NCBI GenBank assembly: GCA_020744225.1
Contig: JAGMWG010000003.1
Location: 1,488,001-1,552,000 of the forward strand
Source of the DNA: Paraphoma chrysanthemicola
Lineage: Eukaryota > Ascomycota > Dothideomycetes > Pleosporales > Phaeosphaeriaceae
DNA: 64,000 bases
Direction of reading: 5' to 3'
How positions within the stretch are numbered: the first letter of the stretch is position 1; every line of letters begins with the position of its first letter. This document shows positions 23,801-34,649 of this stretch, one piece after another. Position numbers and translations under genes: made by a program. The notes beneath the pieces were generated by a model, which made no database searches, had not been told where the DNA came from, and worked only from the letters and a program-made list of their open reading frames with translations.

Positions 23801-24884
23801 CCTTAATGTGGTCGACCCGTAACTCAGCAGCCGCTTCAGCCTCATCACTCCTGTTGTCCACGCTAACCAGATCGATCAGATACTCGGCTGGGTTCGTAAA
23901 AGGAGGCATTTCATGCCCGAGTTTTGCGAAGTGAGCGAGGCAGTCCTTTGCACTGCCAGCGTATGCCGGACTACCTCTCGTCAGAAGTACTACGTTGTCG
24001 AAGAGGTTGAATATCTCGGAGCGTGGTTGATGTATCGTGACTATGATGGTCCGCCCTCGTCGAGCGAGGTTCTGCAAGGTCTTGACCACTTGATAGGCCG
24101 AAGTCGAGTCCAGCCCCGTAGTAGGTTCATCAAGCCACAATAAGCTTGGATTTGACAAAAGTTGGACACCAATGCTCGTTCTTCTCTTCTCTCCCCCACT
24201 GCACCCCTTGTGAGCATGGTTGCCTATTCTTGTGTCGGCCGCCTCTTTGAGACTCAACTCGAGGATGACCTCTTCAACCAACTGCTTCCTCTCTGCTTGG
24301 CTTACAGATGAAGGCAGTCGTAACTGAGCAGCATACGTCAAAGTCTCACGGACCGTCAAGGTGTGCAGCAGGATGTCTTGTTGGATGACATACGCGCTCC
24401 TTACGCTCGATGGATCGGCGGCGCCGTTGAAGAGGGTTCGGCCAGAAGAAGCTAGTCGCTTTCCCTGCATGCGGCCGCTCATCTGGTTCAGCAGTGATGT
24501 TTTCCCACTGCCACTTCCGCCTATAATGGCAGTGAGCGTCCCACTGGGCATTTCTGCCGAGACATCGTCGAGAATCGTCTTGACATGGCTACGATTCGGC
24601 GCATCCTTCTTTTTCGCGAATAGTCCACCAAGCGCATTTGGCGACTCGTCAACTGAGACAGAAAGATGCTCTAGCCTGACGGAGACGGGCTCGACGGCGT
24701 GCAGAGAAATGTTGTTGTCATGGTGCGACTCGTTCGTTGGGACCTGGCGAATGGAGGATATCTGTGGCGGCTCCGCCTTGGATCTTGGCGCATCGTCGAA
24801 GTTTGCCGCTCGCTTATCGGTGTGATGCTCATCACTAACTTCAGCCTCTGCGAGGCTCTTCGTCTGCGGCTCCATGGCTGTCAT
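20841..24884 (-). CDS. full-length ABCG (WBC-type) transporter, YOL075C-like
   Basis: Exons are 24884-21272 and 21217-20841 (1,329 aa), with a 54-nt intron (GTAAGTC...AAACAG) near the C-terminus. The frame is open further upstream, but the first ATG is at 24884 (MTAMEPQ). Order is NBD-TMD-NBD-TMD. NBD1 has Walker A GGSGSGKTS (about residue 125), signature CSGGEKRRTS and Walker B LLWLDEPTTGLDS. NBD2 has Walker A GPSGSGKTS (about 748), ISGGEKRRVT and LLLDEPLSGLD. Each TMD has the usual six hydrophobic segments. Both ATP sites look canonical, unlike PDR/CDR pumps, where half of the sites are degenerate. The architecture matches the uncharacterised yeast ABCG protein YOL075C. The substrate is unknown; export of lipids or toxic compounds is possible. 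Confidence 0.92.
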
Positions 24885-26346
24885 GTCGACGTCTGTAACC
24901 CCATGGCGGTTTGAGGGAAAAAGAGAAGCGGAGCTGCATTGCGGCGAGGCTTGCGCTCTAGGTATCACGCGAATGCGCGGTCTGGCAGCGCCGCAGCGGG
25001 CGCCGCCCCTCTCGGTTAGCAAGCGAAGTGGTATGCAGGCTGGGCTCCGTTGCAGGAGCTGTTATTTCGAGTCGCTTCAGAAGGTGTTCAAATGAAGGAC
25101 CATTGAACCACATCACCACACATCACAGTCCGATCTCGAGCATCACAGACATCCTGCATAGTACCACTGCCCGTCAGATCAAAGCCGGATGCGCCAGCTT
25201 AGCTAAACGGTCCAGCCGTTGAGACCCAGAAATCGAGGCGGGAGTGGTCCCCAGCAGCACGGTCCCGCCCGGCCTGTCTCAGTGACCTTCCGTGCCGGGG
25301 TTGTGGTTACACGACCAACGGGACGCCTTCGCTTCCACGAACTGTTGCGAATTTCCGTTGTTGCGTGCTCTTGCGGGGCCGTCGGATCATTGCTCCGCAC
25401 AAGTGCTGCGATATCTGGCCGGTGGAGCGCGTGGTGTTCCACAAGATGGGTATGGACGGATGTAGATAGTCATGGGCTCTGTGGCCATTTCGTCCCATGT
25501 TTTTCCGTGACTGAATGTACATTGTGGCGTTCATCTCTTCCCGCGTAACCCTCAAACTGCCCGATCGAGTAGGCAGGGTTGCCAAGCCATCGATCACGGC
25601 CAACGTCCAACACCTCGGCTGTCCTAGGAATCTTCGCCGAGGACAGCCGAACTCTTGTATCGCTTCAGTGGCCAATAATGTGCGGCCAGCTTGATGGGCA
25701 ACATCTCGCGATCTCCAGATGAGGCATCCTCCGGTTTTGTCCAAGCTCTTGTCGTATCCGGCTTGCGCCAAGTACCTAACCTTCCCACCCCCAGCTCCAA
25801 TCAGTCTGATTACTGAGCAATGACAACGCGTCAATGGTAGTCCATATGCAGTGGATGGGCATCGCGTTGAACAACACCACCAAGCTGCTTAAGGACCGAG
25901 ATAGCCACACTGAGCATCGCCTGGAACGGCTGCAGCGATTGGCGTGACTGCGACCTTAAAGGACATGGTTCAAGTCTGTGCCTACGTAGCACGCTACCAA
26001 CTTTCAAGATGTTGCTAGCTACTGAACATTGTGGTAGAGATCAGCAGTATTTCGAAATGCACTGCACTATATCACTACCTGGTTTCATACCAAGTGGTCA
26101 TGTGTCATTAAAGTACCGCTGACTGTTTTTGTCAAGTTTCATCTGTAAGTTCGGCACTCTTGCTCAATACACGGATATATGTAAAAGGCGACCCTGCACA
26201 CAACCTCGTGGGGGCGGAAGAGGTCTCCTTGGTCAGGGCCACGATACCGCCGCTTCTATTTCATATTAACCACTCGCGAATCGGAAATCTCACCGTTCAC
26301 AGTCAGTGTGCGGTTTCAATGGTATGAGCATTGCCATATGCGCCTA

Positions 26347-26399
26347 AAAGGCCGTTGGCCCTGCAGGTACATTTTCTAAATGTTCAAAGGCCATTGGCC
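26347..26399. repeat. pair of 14-nt near-palindromic direct repeats
   Basis: AAAGGCCGTTGGCC (26347-26360) and AAAGGCCATTGGCC (26386-26399) differ at one base. Each contains a GGCC...GGCC near-palindrome. Purpose unknown; they may be paired binding sites. Confidence 0.4.
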
Positions 26400-27990
26400 T
26401 GGAACCCGCGTCCGGATTCCACATTCAAGGATGTGAACCAACCACTATAAATTTGACGTCTTGACGACATGATTTGATAGTCGGGGAGCAAATCCGACCC
26501 ATAGCAGCCTCGAGACGAGTGGATACATACGTCTCAGCTGGGTCGGCCCTTCTCCCACTAGTATGGCGAGGCGGGAACATCGCAATCCACAGATCTCGAT
26601 TCACCTACCTGCCGGCACTACTGTACGGTCTCGAAAGCCGACGGTAGACCTGGGGAAGGCGAAACCCTCTATGATTCATACTATAAGCCGAAGTGGTATA
26701 CGGTGATGCCAAACAGGATTGTAGATATTTCTTATTTGTATTCTCCAGGAAGCGAGCATGCGGCTTGATTCGCCGGCCTGTAGCTATCCAGCCTCACCCA
26801 CCATTCCACCCAGAAGCATAACATCGACTTGTCATGCCGCGCCACACCAATATTATTGAGGCTCTCTATCAGCACCGCCATTAATGCCACCCTGGACGGA
26901 CCGATCGCAGAGTAGCGAGCTTTTGCACATTCAAGTATGTTACACTGCACCATCATTCCACTTCGCGAAGAGCCGCTTGCCCACCGATTAAACATCCTCG
27001 ATCCTGGGGCCAGCCCTACGACGGCTGACACCCACCCACTTAACGGATTCCTAGCCGAAGCCACTCATAACTTGAATCTGACATCTATTGCTCGTGTCAG
27101 CTGCAGGTCCAATAAACCTTGGAAGCTGTCAGCCTACGAGCTGCCCTGCCGCATCAGACCACGCGTGCGTATGACCCTTCGGAACCTCCGTTCGCATGCC
27201 TACTCAATCACGTTTCCAATGTTCGGAGGCTGCCGATGGTGTGCAGTCATCCGAAGGGTTCGCCTCACGCTGCTTGTATGGCGTGCAGTCGCGTCCTCGT
27301 GAGCCAAGCCGGTTAGCCTTGCTTACAGCCTGATCGGTGAGCCACAGTCCGGCCGCGCAAAAGGTGCGTTGACCGACGCCCACGCGAGCGACGGAACGAC
27401 TCCACAGTACTCCCAGAAATCGGTGTGAACCTGCGTGATCGCGGTCGGCGCAGAGGGGAGGGTTATGCAGCTTGCATATGCAGGCACCACAACTATTGGA
27501 GAGTACGAATCATGACCCATGGTGATGAAATGCTGCAACACTTGTATCGCCGGGAAGTTTCCCGTCTTGGAATCCTGGAAGTATGCAGGATGCTGATTCG
27601 GAAGGGGCATGGCTGGATTCGTGTTGGTTGGTATACCACATGGTGTGTGGCGTTTATTCCCGCACTTATCGTGCCATGAGCATCGGTGTATGCGAACCGT
27701 GTGAAGGAGGGTAGGAAGGCTAGAGTCATGACAGCCGCCTGAACGCTTATCGGGTCATACGGGTGCATTGAAGATCATTGAGCATTTGACTAAGATTGGG
27801 GCACCGCAATGTCGCTGCACCATCCTGAATTCACGAAATAGGTCCAGCGCGTACTCATCTTCCGACACACCCCGTGTGCTGTGCTATGGTCTGACGACGA
27901 ACGTCATAGCCGAAATGATGGGGCACGATAATGGTACCATGCCTGCGATAATACCTCGGGAATATGAGGCAACGTCGTCGCCAGACTCCC

Positions 27991-28012
27991 GCCAGGTACC
28001 GGAGTACCTGGC
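27991..28012. repeat. perfect 9-bp inverted repeat
   Basis: Arms GCCAGGTAC and GTACCTGGC flank the four-base loop CGGA. It sits in a stretch where GTACC/GTACA-like words recur (about 27,930-28,060). No gene is assigned nearby. Confidence 0.5.
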
Positions 28013-29272
28013 CATGTACCTTTCAGGCTATATGTACCCTTCTACCGGGACATATACCCCCATTCTACGAATCACGCGTGGGGGGAACCTGTGTCCACCA
28101 AGACTAGAGAAGGCCCGAATTTTGAATGCTGTGACGTTGTGATCGCCAACCTTCGCATCGTTCTGCTCCCGCGTTGAAATTTGGTTCTGCAAATGCAAGG
28201 CGGAGGAAGGTAGTCCGAGGCGGGATGAACGAGTGAGAACGCTTAGCCGCACCGCGGTCCAGCTCCATGCCATGGGAAAGCGACTTGGTATTAGGACATC
28301 CCACGCGCCTAACGGAGAAGGACCTGAACCTTGGGCCGATCTTCTAACGGCACATCTCACGCTTGCTCGGGTGATGTCCTAAGGTTTGATGTCCACGGAG
28401 CGCTTGAGAAGCTGCGCAAGCTCTTCGCGACCAGCGTCGGGTAAATGCACGTCAAACAGATTCAGAAGTGGCTGCATGCTTGACCAGGTGGGACGAAGAC
28501 TAGAGCCCACGCCGTGGAGTTTCCCAACGGGGTACGTCGAGAGCTTACCTCTCGGCTGGTGTCGGGATTGGAGGACAAATGCGCCGCCGAGCGGAGTCGA
28601 GGCGCTGGGTGATACGTGTGCATGGACCAATGCAGTGCGACCTGCTCACGTCTCTGTCGCCGAGGCAGATCGTTGATCGCTACAATGCAAGAACCAAGTG
28701 CTGAGGAGCTGAATGTGGAGAAGAGTGGGTATCTTGCATTGCCCATGTGCAGCAGACGCTACCGCCTAATGCGTACGTACGTGTCGTCAAATCAATGAGC
28801 CAGACTGGCCTCCTGTGTCTCTACAACCATGTCTGTTGCATGGTGTTGACAAGTGCCGCCCTGCCATGTGTACCAGAGTGCCTGGCTCGATGCACGCTGT
28901 AGGTGCGCGCAGAAAAATTGCAGCCCAAGGCCAAAAAAATCGCAATCCATGTTCCACCCAGGCTGAACAAGTCGAAATCGAAGCGATGCGAAAGAAATGC
29001 ACAGAAATCCAACAGCCCATTTTGCCTTTCCCAATTCGTACAAATATACCCCCCCGTAATATGAGTGTGATACCCGCCCAATGCAAACCATTCGTCGGCC
29101 GTAGAATCTCGTGTGCGGTCGACTGAAGTGAAACGCGCGTCCGCCTAACCATAATGCCAAAGCCCTCCTAGACCAAGACTCCCATTTTACTCCCAAGGGA
29201 AATATGCATGCATCCAAACAGGAGCATGCGGAACCCAAACGTGCGTTGCGCACTGCTGTAGAAACCGTCTTT

Positions 29273-31080
29273 TCATGTAGCAAGAAAATCCCACCCCTTA
29301 ACTTTGATCAGCTTTTCCCAGTCCCATGATTCGGCATCGCCGGCGTCCATGAGCTTCCAAATTTCGTCGACTATCATCTTGGCGGAGCTGATGTTCCCTA
29401 GGCCGGTGCAAGCGATGAGACCGTTGAAAGCTCGGTCAATCTCGACGCGTTGCTCTTCCTCAAATGCGGCGCAGCCAATCAGGAAGAGCGGCAATAGAAC
29501 GTTGCTCTGAATCCAGCCTTCCGCTGGCAGTTCGTTGATGTATCGTATGCCATCATCGACGGCGCTCTTGATGAACGGGTGCGGCTGCGAGTCCTTGGTA
29601 GTGCGGTACAGGTACACCCAGGTTGCTTGACGATACAACATCGATATCGTATAGCGAGGTGTGCCAGGTTCTTGTGGGCAGACCCAAGTGCGCAGGCCGC
29701 TATCGATAGCATGTGCAGCGATCAAGGCGTCGTAATCCATAATGGGCTCGAGCTTCTCGTCGATGCGGGTGCGCAATTTCCGCCGAAGGTTGCTAATCTT
29801 CGAGATGAAGCCGAAGAGGCCGTCCGAAACGCCGATAAGCCCAGCAGTTTCTGGGTTGATCTTGAAGGGCAGGCTGAAGTTCTCCATCATCGGCACTTCG
29901 GTGTCGTCGAGAGACGTGACCTGGCTTGCGATCCAGTGATAGTAGAAGAATTCGTCGAAGAGAGACTGGAACTCAGGGTTGGTCGACTTCTGCGTCATCG
30001 CAATCTGCTTGGCGGCGACCATGTGCATCCTGTACTCGCCGGAAGTGTTGCCGTCGCATATTGCGTGCAACAGGTGCAGCAGGATCTGGGCAACATTAGA
30101 GTCCTCGAAGACCATGACGCCGCCTTCACCAGCTTTCTGGCGCTCAATGTCGTGCTTCAACAGCTGGAGCGCTTTGCCTCGATGGAAAACCTGTCTGTCT
30201 TCGTACTCCTGTAACGGGTTCACGGAGACCATGTGCGATGCCGACAAACACAGAACGGAGTGCATCAAGCCTTCATGCTGTAGTGCCATTGGCAAGAGAA
30301 TCTTGGTGAAGGGGTTTGTGTTCTTGTCGCCATGCAGGGTGAGGACGGCACTTGCTCTGCTAGCGAAGTGTTGGAGTAGCTCACGGTCAAGATCATTCTC
30401 GACACCTTCCATCAGCGGCGGAAGCTCAAACTTGATGTCGAGACTCCGCTTCCGCGCTTCCTGTCGGTTAGCTTTTTGTGAAGGCCGAAGGCAAGTGGCG
30501 TGTTGCTCACCTTCAGCCGCTCGTTCCTTACCACTCCGCCAAATCTCCACGGGCTTGTAGCCTTCGCAGTGGATATTGTTCTTCTGACATGAAAGACCTG
30601 AATTCATTAGCGCTGGATGGAACTGTCTTCAGTGGCAACTTTACAAAAAGGCTTCGTCTCATCGCACTTCTTTTTCCGTTTTCTGCATGTTGTGCAGCCT
30701 GTTTTCGACCGTGCCTTTGCTTGCTTTGCTAAAGCTGTGGGTGACCGAGGTGGGTGTATCCTTGGCCGCCCACGCGCGCGTCGTATCCGTACTGGCTCTG
30801 TCGGCGATATGGGAGGGTCATCTGCAGAGGGCTCTTCCTTCACGTCTGCCAGGTGGAGTTCCGTCTCTTCAAGCTTCGGTACAACCTCAGTTGAGCTTGT
30901 CCGGGTTTCCAACCGCGATTCTGATGGTGTATCTGCGCTGTTGAAGATACCGGTGTCGAAATTCGGCGTGGTCATTGGGGAATCGCTCGCGGACGACATC
31001 GACGGTTGTGGAGAGGAACTGGTGCTCAGACGAGCATGCGCACTGGGCGGCGGATGGCCGAAAGAAAGGGTCGAGATCAT
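29273..31080 (-). CDS. Zn2Cys6 transcription factor with AT-hook and PF11951-type domain
   Basis: Exons are 31080-30645 and 30597-29273 (586 aa). The 47-nt intron (GTAAAG...TTCAG) falls inside the zinc cluster. Splicing restores C-x2-C-x6-C-x6-C-x2-C-x6-C: GCTTCRKRKKKCDETKPFC then LSCQKNNIHCEGY. Residues before it are Ser/Pro-rich with RARGRPRIHPP, an AT-hook core (GRP with basic flanks). The C-terminal 440 residues resemble the fungal-specific regulatory domain of the Fungal_trans_2 family (ELLQHFASRASAVLT; LHSVLCLSASHM-like; WDWEKLIKVKGWDF end). It should be a nuclear sequence-specific regulator binding CGG half-sites. The target genes are not evident, since the flanks are gene-poor on both sides. 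Confidence 0.9.
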
Positions 31081-34000
31081 TCGGTCCAGCGATGGAGGGA
31101 ATATTTGCTAAGTGCAGGGAGTGGTCGACATTGGACGTCCCAGCAGTCCAAGGTGCAACAGGTAGCAAGCGGCGTGGAGATCTCGAACTTGCACAAGTGG
31201 TTACACAAGCTTGCAACCAGGGGTTTGTTCTAGCCTCTCTTCGTTGTTACGTGCTGCACAAGAGAGAATGCGTGCTAGAATGGAATGCTTCGTGGGCCTC
31301 GAGCTTTGAACCAGAATGTTGTGGAAGAGCAGGCGGGCCGCTTCAGATGCCCTTGAGTGATCGCACGGTTGGTTGCGTGAGAGCGGGGGAATGCGTCTTA
31401 GGCGAGTCGTGGGCGCGGACCGATAGCCAATTAGCACTTGTGGAACGACGGCAGGACCAAGTCTTCCGTGTAGCAACGGCTGAGCTGAAGCGAACAGGGT
31501 ACGCGCAAGACCAGTCGAATTGGTGCAAGATGCTCGCGGGTGGTTGCAGGTTATGTCGACACCAGTAGACAAAAGGAGGATTGGAGCTGCACGACCGTGC
31601 GGAGAGGAGAGGCGCGCGATGGTGATCTACTGAGCGGGGGCGTGATACGAATATAACGGCCGGGATTCCAGCTGTTAAAGTGCAAACGAGCAGGGTAGGC
31701 AGGAGAGGGCCGGGGAGTGGGAGCCAGGTTGCACGACAAGGTAGAGACGAAATGATATAGTAAGTTAAAGTAGCGTCGCAGCAACGACGGCCAATGCGCC
31801 TCTAAACATCTCTGGAGGATGACCCTGGAAGTGGACCATTGTGACGGGCCGCCATCGACTTAAACAGGGAGCAGGCCGAAGCTTGCAGAAAGCACGGATC
31901 ACACACGCTGCCATACGATATCTGTCGGATGGTATCGAGAACTGGAAATGGCTTCGTAAAGTTGCCGGCGTGAGCGCTAGTTGCAACCCTTCACATTCTA
32001 TTACAAGCAGCGCTGAAGGGCGTCTTGCGCATGAGTCGCTCTCTAGCCGATTTCTCTGTTGGAGTATTGCCTAGTCGGCCTAGACAGTTCCCGCTGGCCA
32101 TTTGCAACAGAGACACTGGCAAGGTCTGGGATGTGCCCGCGGGGCAGTGTCCTGTGAATACTGGGCAGCACGCAGCTCTACGCAGTGTCGGCATCTTTTG
32201 ATTACCCAGTGAGCATCGGCCTTGGTCGGCTCGCTAACATGGGCACCGTGGCCGTCGCTGCTGACTATCACAACTCGGACGCCCAATCGCGACCGTTCAC
32301 GCATATGGCTAGTGAGTACGCGGTCCTCATTATTTCGAGGCGTTCCTAGTCGTTGATCAGCCCCACTTAGAAACAACGCCTGCTGCAAGCGCTGCTACAC
32401 ATCTATGCTTTGCGTTGTGTGGCCTGACGACATCGTCTCGGTCTTCGAGTTCCGGCCGAATAGAACTGAGGCTGGAGTAATTCTAGGCTGCTTCTGAGGC
32501 AGCACTGGACTATTCGTGTGACCTGGCGATGGTATGACGAAGCCCAGTGTCCTGAGCGTTTGGAGCTACAAAGCCACCGAACATGGGCTGGAGGCGTGTA
32601 GATCCTTGAATATCGCTCACTGGCCTTCAGGGCTCAGAGGCAACGGCTGGCCGAAGTTTGTTTGGGAGCTCATGACACCCATGCACCACCACTCCCCGCA
32701 AGCTCGCTTGCGCCCGTCAGCAGCAAAAGCAATAAAGTCGTTTTCGTAATGATCTGTGCTGGAACGCAATCCAAATAACGTTGGCGGCGCACACATCCGA
32801 CTGCATAAAAAGATCCGGTGAGACACAAAAGTATCAAAGCGCAATGTTGCCTCAAAGCTGAACAGAGTTTTGGGTTTTGTAGTTGCTGAGCAATAGTTTG
32901 GTACAATGCGGACGGAGCGGAAACGGGAAGACGAACTCAAAAGGCGCACGCTCCGAAGTCTGGCTCGAGACGGGTTCCCAAGAGCACCGTGCCCCGTCGG
33001 CTGGAACCGAGTAGTCGTGATGAATGCCAGATCGCGGAAATTATAGCGAATGAATAGAAATTACTCCACCTCAGGAGATTTTCTAAATCCGCACCAATGC
33101 AAAGTGGATTAGGCTGCTTCCTTCACTGTGCAAACATTGCCATAACTGCGACGACTTCCGTGTTCATCGCAGATTGCGCCAAGCAGCTCCTCGTTGTCCC
33201 ATTACGGTATGCCGGATCCTTTTGATTACTGGGCAAGCCACACGACGCCAGGCATTGCCACAGATACTTGCAAACAAAATTCTGAGCAGTGAACATCGAA
33301 AGAGGACCAACGCGCATAATAAGGCCACCGACGTGCTCGATCTAACATGATTCGCCAAAGTGGAGCTTTATCTGCCTCCCGTGATTCCCGTCTGGTCGCC
33401 ATTGTGGATCTGACCGTCTGCCGTTATCTCCTTTGCGCCATATCGAGCTGGCATTCCGACAATGCTGGTGCAAGGAGCCTAGCAGCTGACGACTGTCATG
33501 ACGCACTATCAAGGCTCACACACATGGCATACACCACGTTGAAGATGCTCATGGTCAGGCAGAAGTGGGCGTGCTGAAATATGCCCCTGCGTCGTATTCG
33601 TTGCGGCGTCTTGAAAGCTGACTGATTAGACCGTTATTGCGTATCGAACAGAGCGGATCACGGACGACTGCAGCCGAAGGTGGAGGCAGGACGAAGCGGA
33701 AGTGTGACTTGCATATTTTAGCGGCGTGCTCTCACTGCGGGGTTGCTTGGAAGCTCTGGAGCAGCTCATTCGCCAACAGAAAACTTGATGCAGACGAGAG
33801 CTGCAGCCATCATGCATGGTTGCGATTGTTGAGTGATGACCGGAGACTGCCTTGAGAAGGCTATCTTGATGGTGCAGCATGTGGTTCCAGACAGACGGCT
33901 AACGGTGAACTCAAACCGTTAGGACGGTGGACTCAAACCATTAGGACGGTGGACGGCCAGTGTGGGGTGCAGGCAGAATCATTGAAACGCATTCAGATTC

Positions 34001-34649
34001 TCCGCTCCCACATGTAAGCACAGAAGATCGAGGTGCCTGAGCCAGCCGTGCCTGCTGCAGAGGTGCAGGGACTGGCATCGCGCAGACGTCGCACAGGCCG
34101 TGCACGTCTGCAGTGTGAGCGAAGTCGATCCGGATTTCCGCCTTGAGTTGGTCACGTGCTTGATGCGAGCATAGACAGGCTGGGTGATCGTCTTCGTCTT
34201 GAAGTTTAGGGCAAGCTCATTGTCTTTGAACGTTGGTCCCGTATCCCGTAGACGCGGTTCGAGGCGACTGTCCTGATATTGTTCCTATATCACTTGGACA
34301 CCATCTGTGCAGGTACGGCGCTCTATCAATATCAAGTCGACAGCAGATCCGGGTTCGCGGGCCTTCCACAATCGACTCCCGATTCGTACAAGATGTGCGG
34401 GCATACAAGCACGGTACAAGAAGGATCAGTCCCCGTGTAAGTATGCTGTGGTGAAGTGAAGGTTGAGCGTGGAAGGAAGCTGGTGCGGAAGAACGATGTT
34501 CCGGCGCGTCAGAGCTCAATCGCGCCTCGCGTCTTTTGTTCCGCATCAAAGCAGTTGTCACCAACCTTTGACCACCACCCAAAGTATATCACCGCCATGC
34601 GCTCGCGGGTACCAAGGCGCCTTAACAATAATAGTTGAACGAAACCGGC
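31081..34649. other. gene-poor 3.6-kb region
   Basis: No recognisable gene is present; short ORFs on all frames lack domain content. It holds a 22-nt tandem duplication at 33909-33952. The right end should contain the CFT2 promoter and the left end the promoter of the zinc-cluster regulator. Confidence 0.5.
33909..33952. repeat. 22-nt tandem duplication
   Basis: Two adjacent copies of ACTCAAACC(G/A)TTAGGACGGTGG (33909-33930 and 33931-33952) differ at one base. A partial third repeat (AACGGTGA) lies just before. No gene is associated. Confidence 0.7.

Larger units (their letters stand above)
24885..29272. other. gene-poor 4.4-kb region
   Basis: No ORF here has recognisable domains, and none can be joined into a plausible spliced gene by eye. 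Base composition is mixed, not the AT-rich mark of strongly RIP-mutated DNA. I see a perfect 9-bp hairpin at 27991-28012 and a 14-nt repeat (AAAGGCCRTTGGCC) at 26347-26360 and 26386-26399. The ABC transporter promoter lies at the left end. Old, unrecognisable transposon remnants cannot be excluded. Confidence 0.5.

Noticed and set aside
24885..25022. N-terminal extension of the ABC transporter to 25022
   Set aside because: The extension begins with TTG; the first ATG in frame is at 24884, which gives a normal length for the family.
25023..29272. RIP-mutated transposon relic
   Set aside because: Composition is not strongly AT-rich and I could not recognise transposase, integrase, terminal repeats or target-site duplications; kept only as a possibility.
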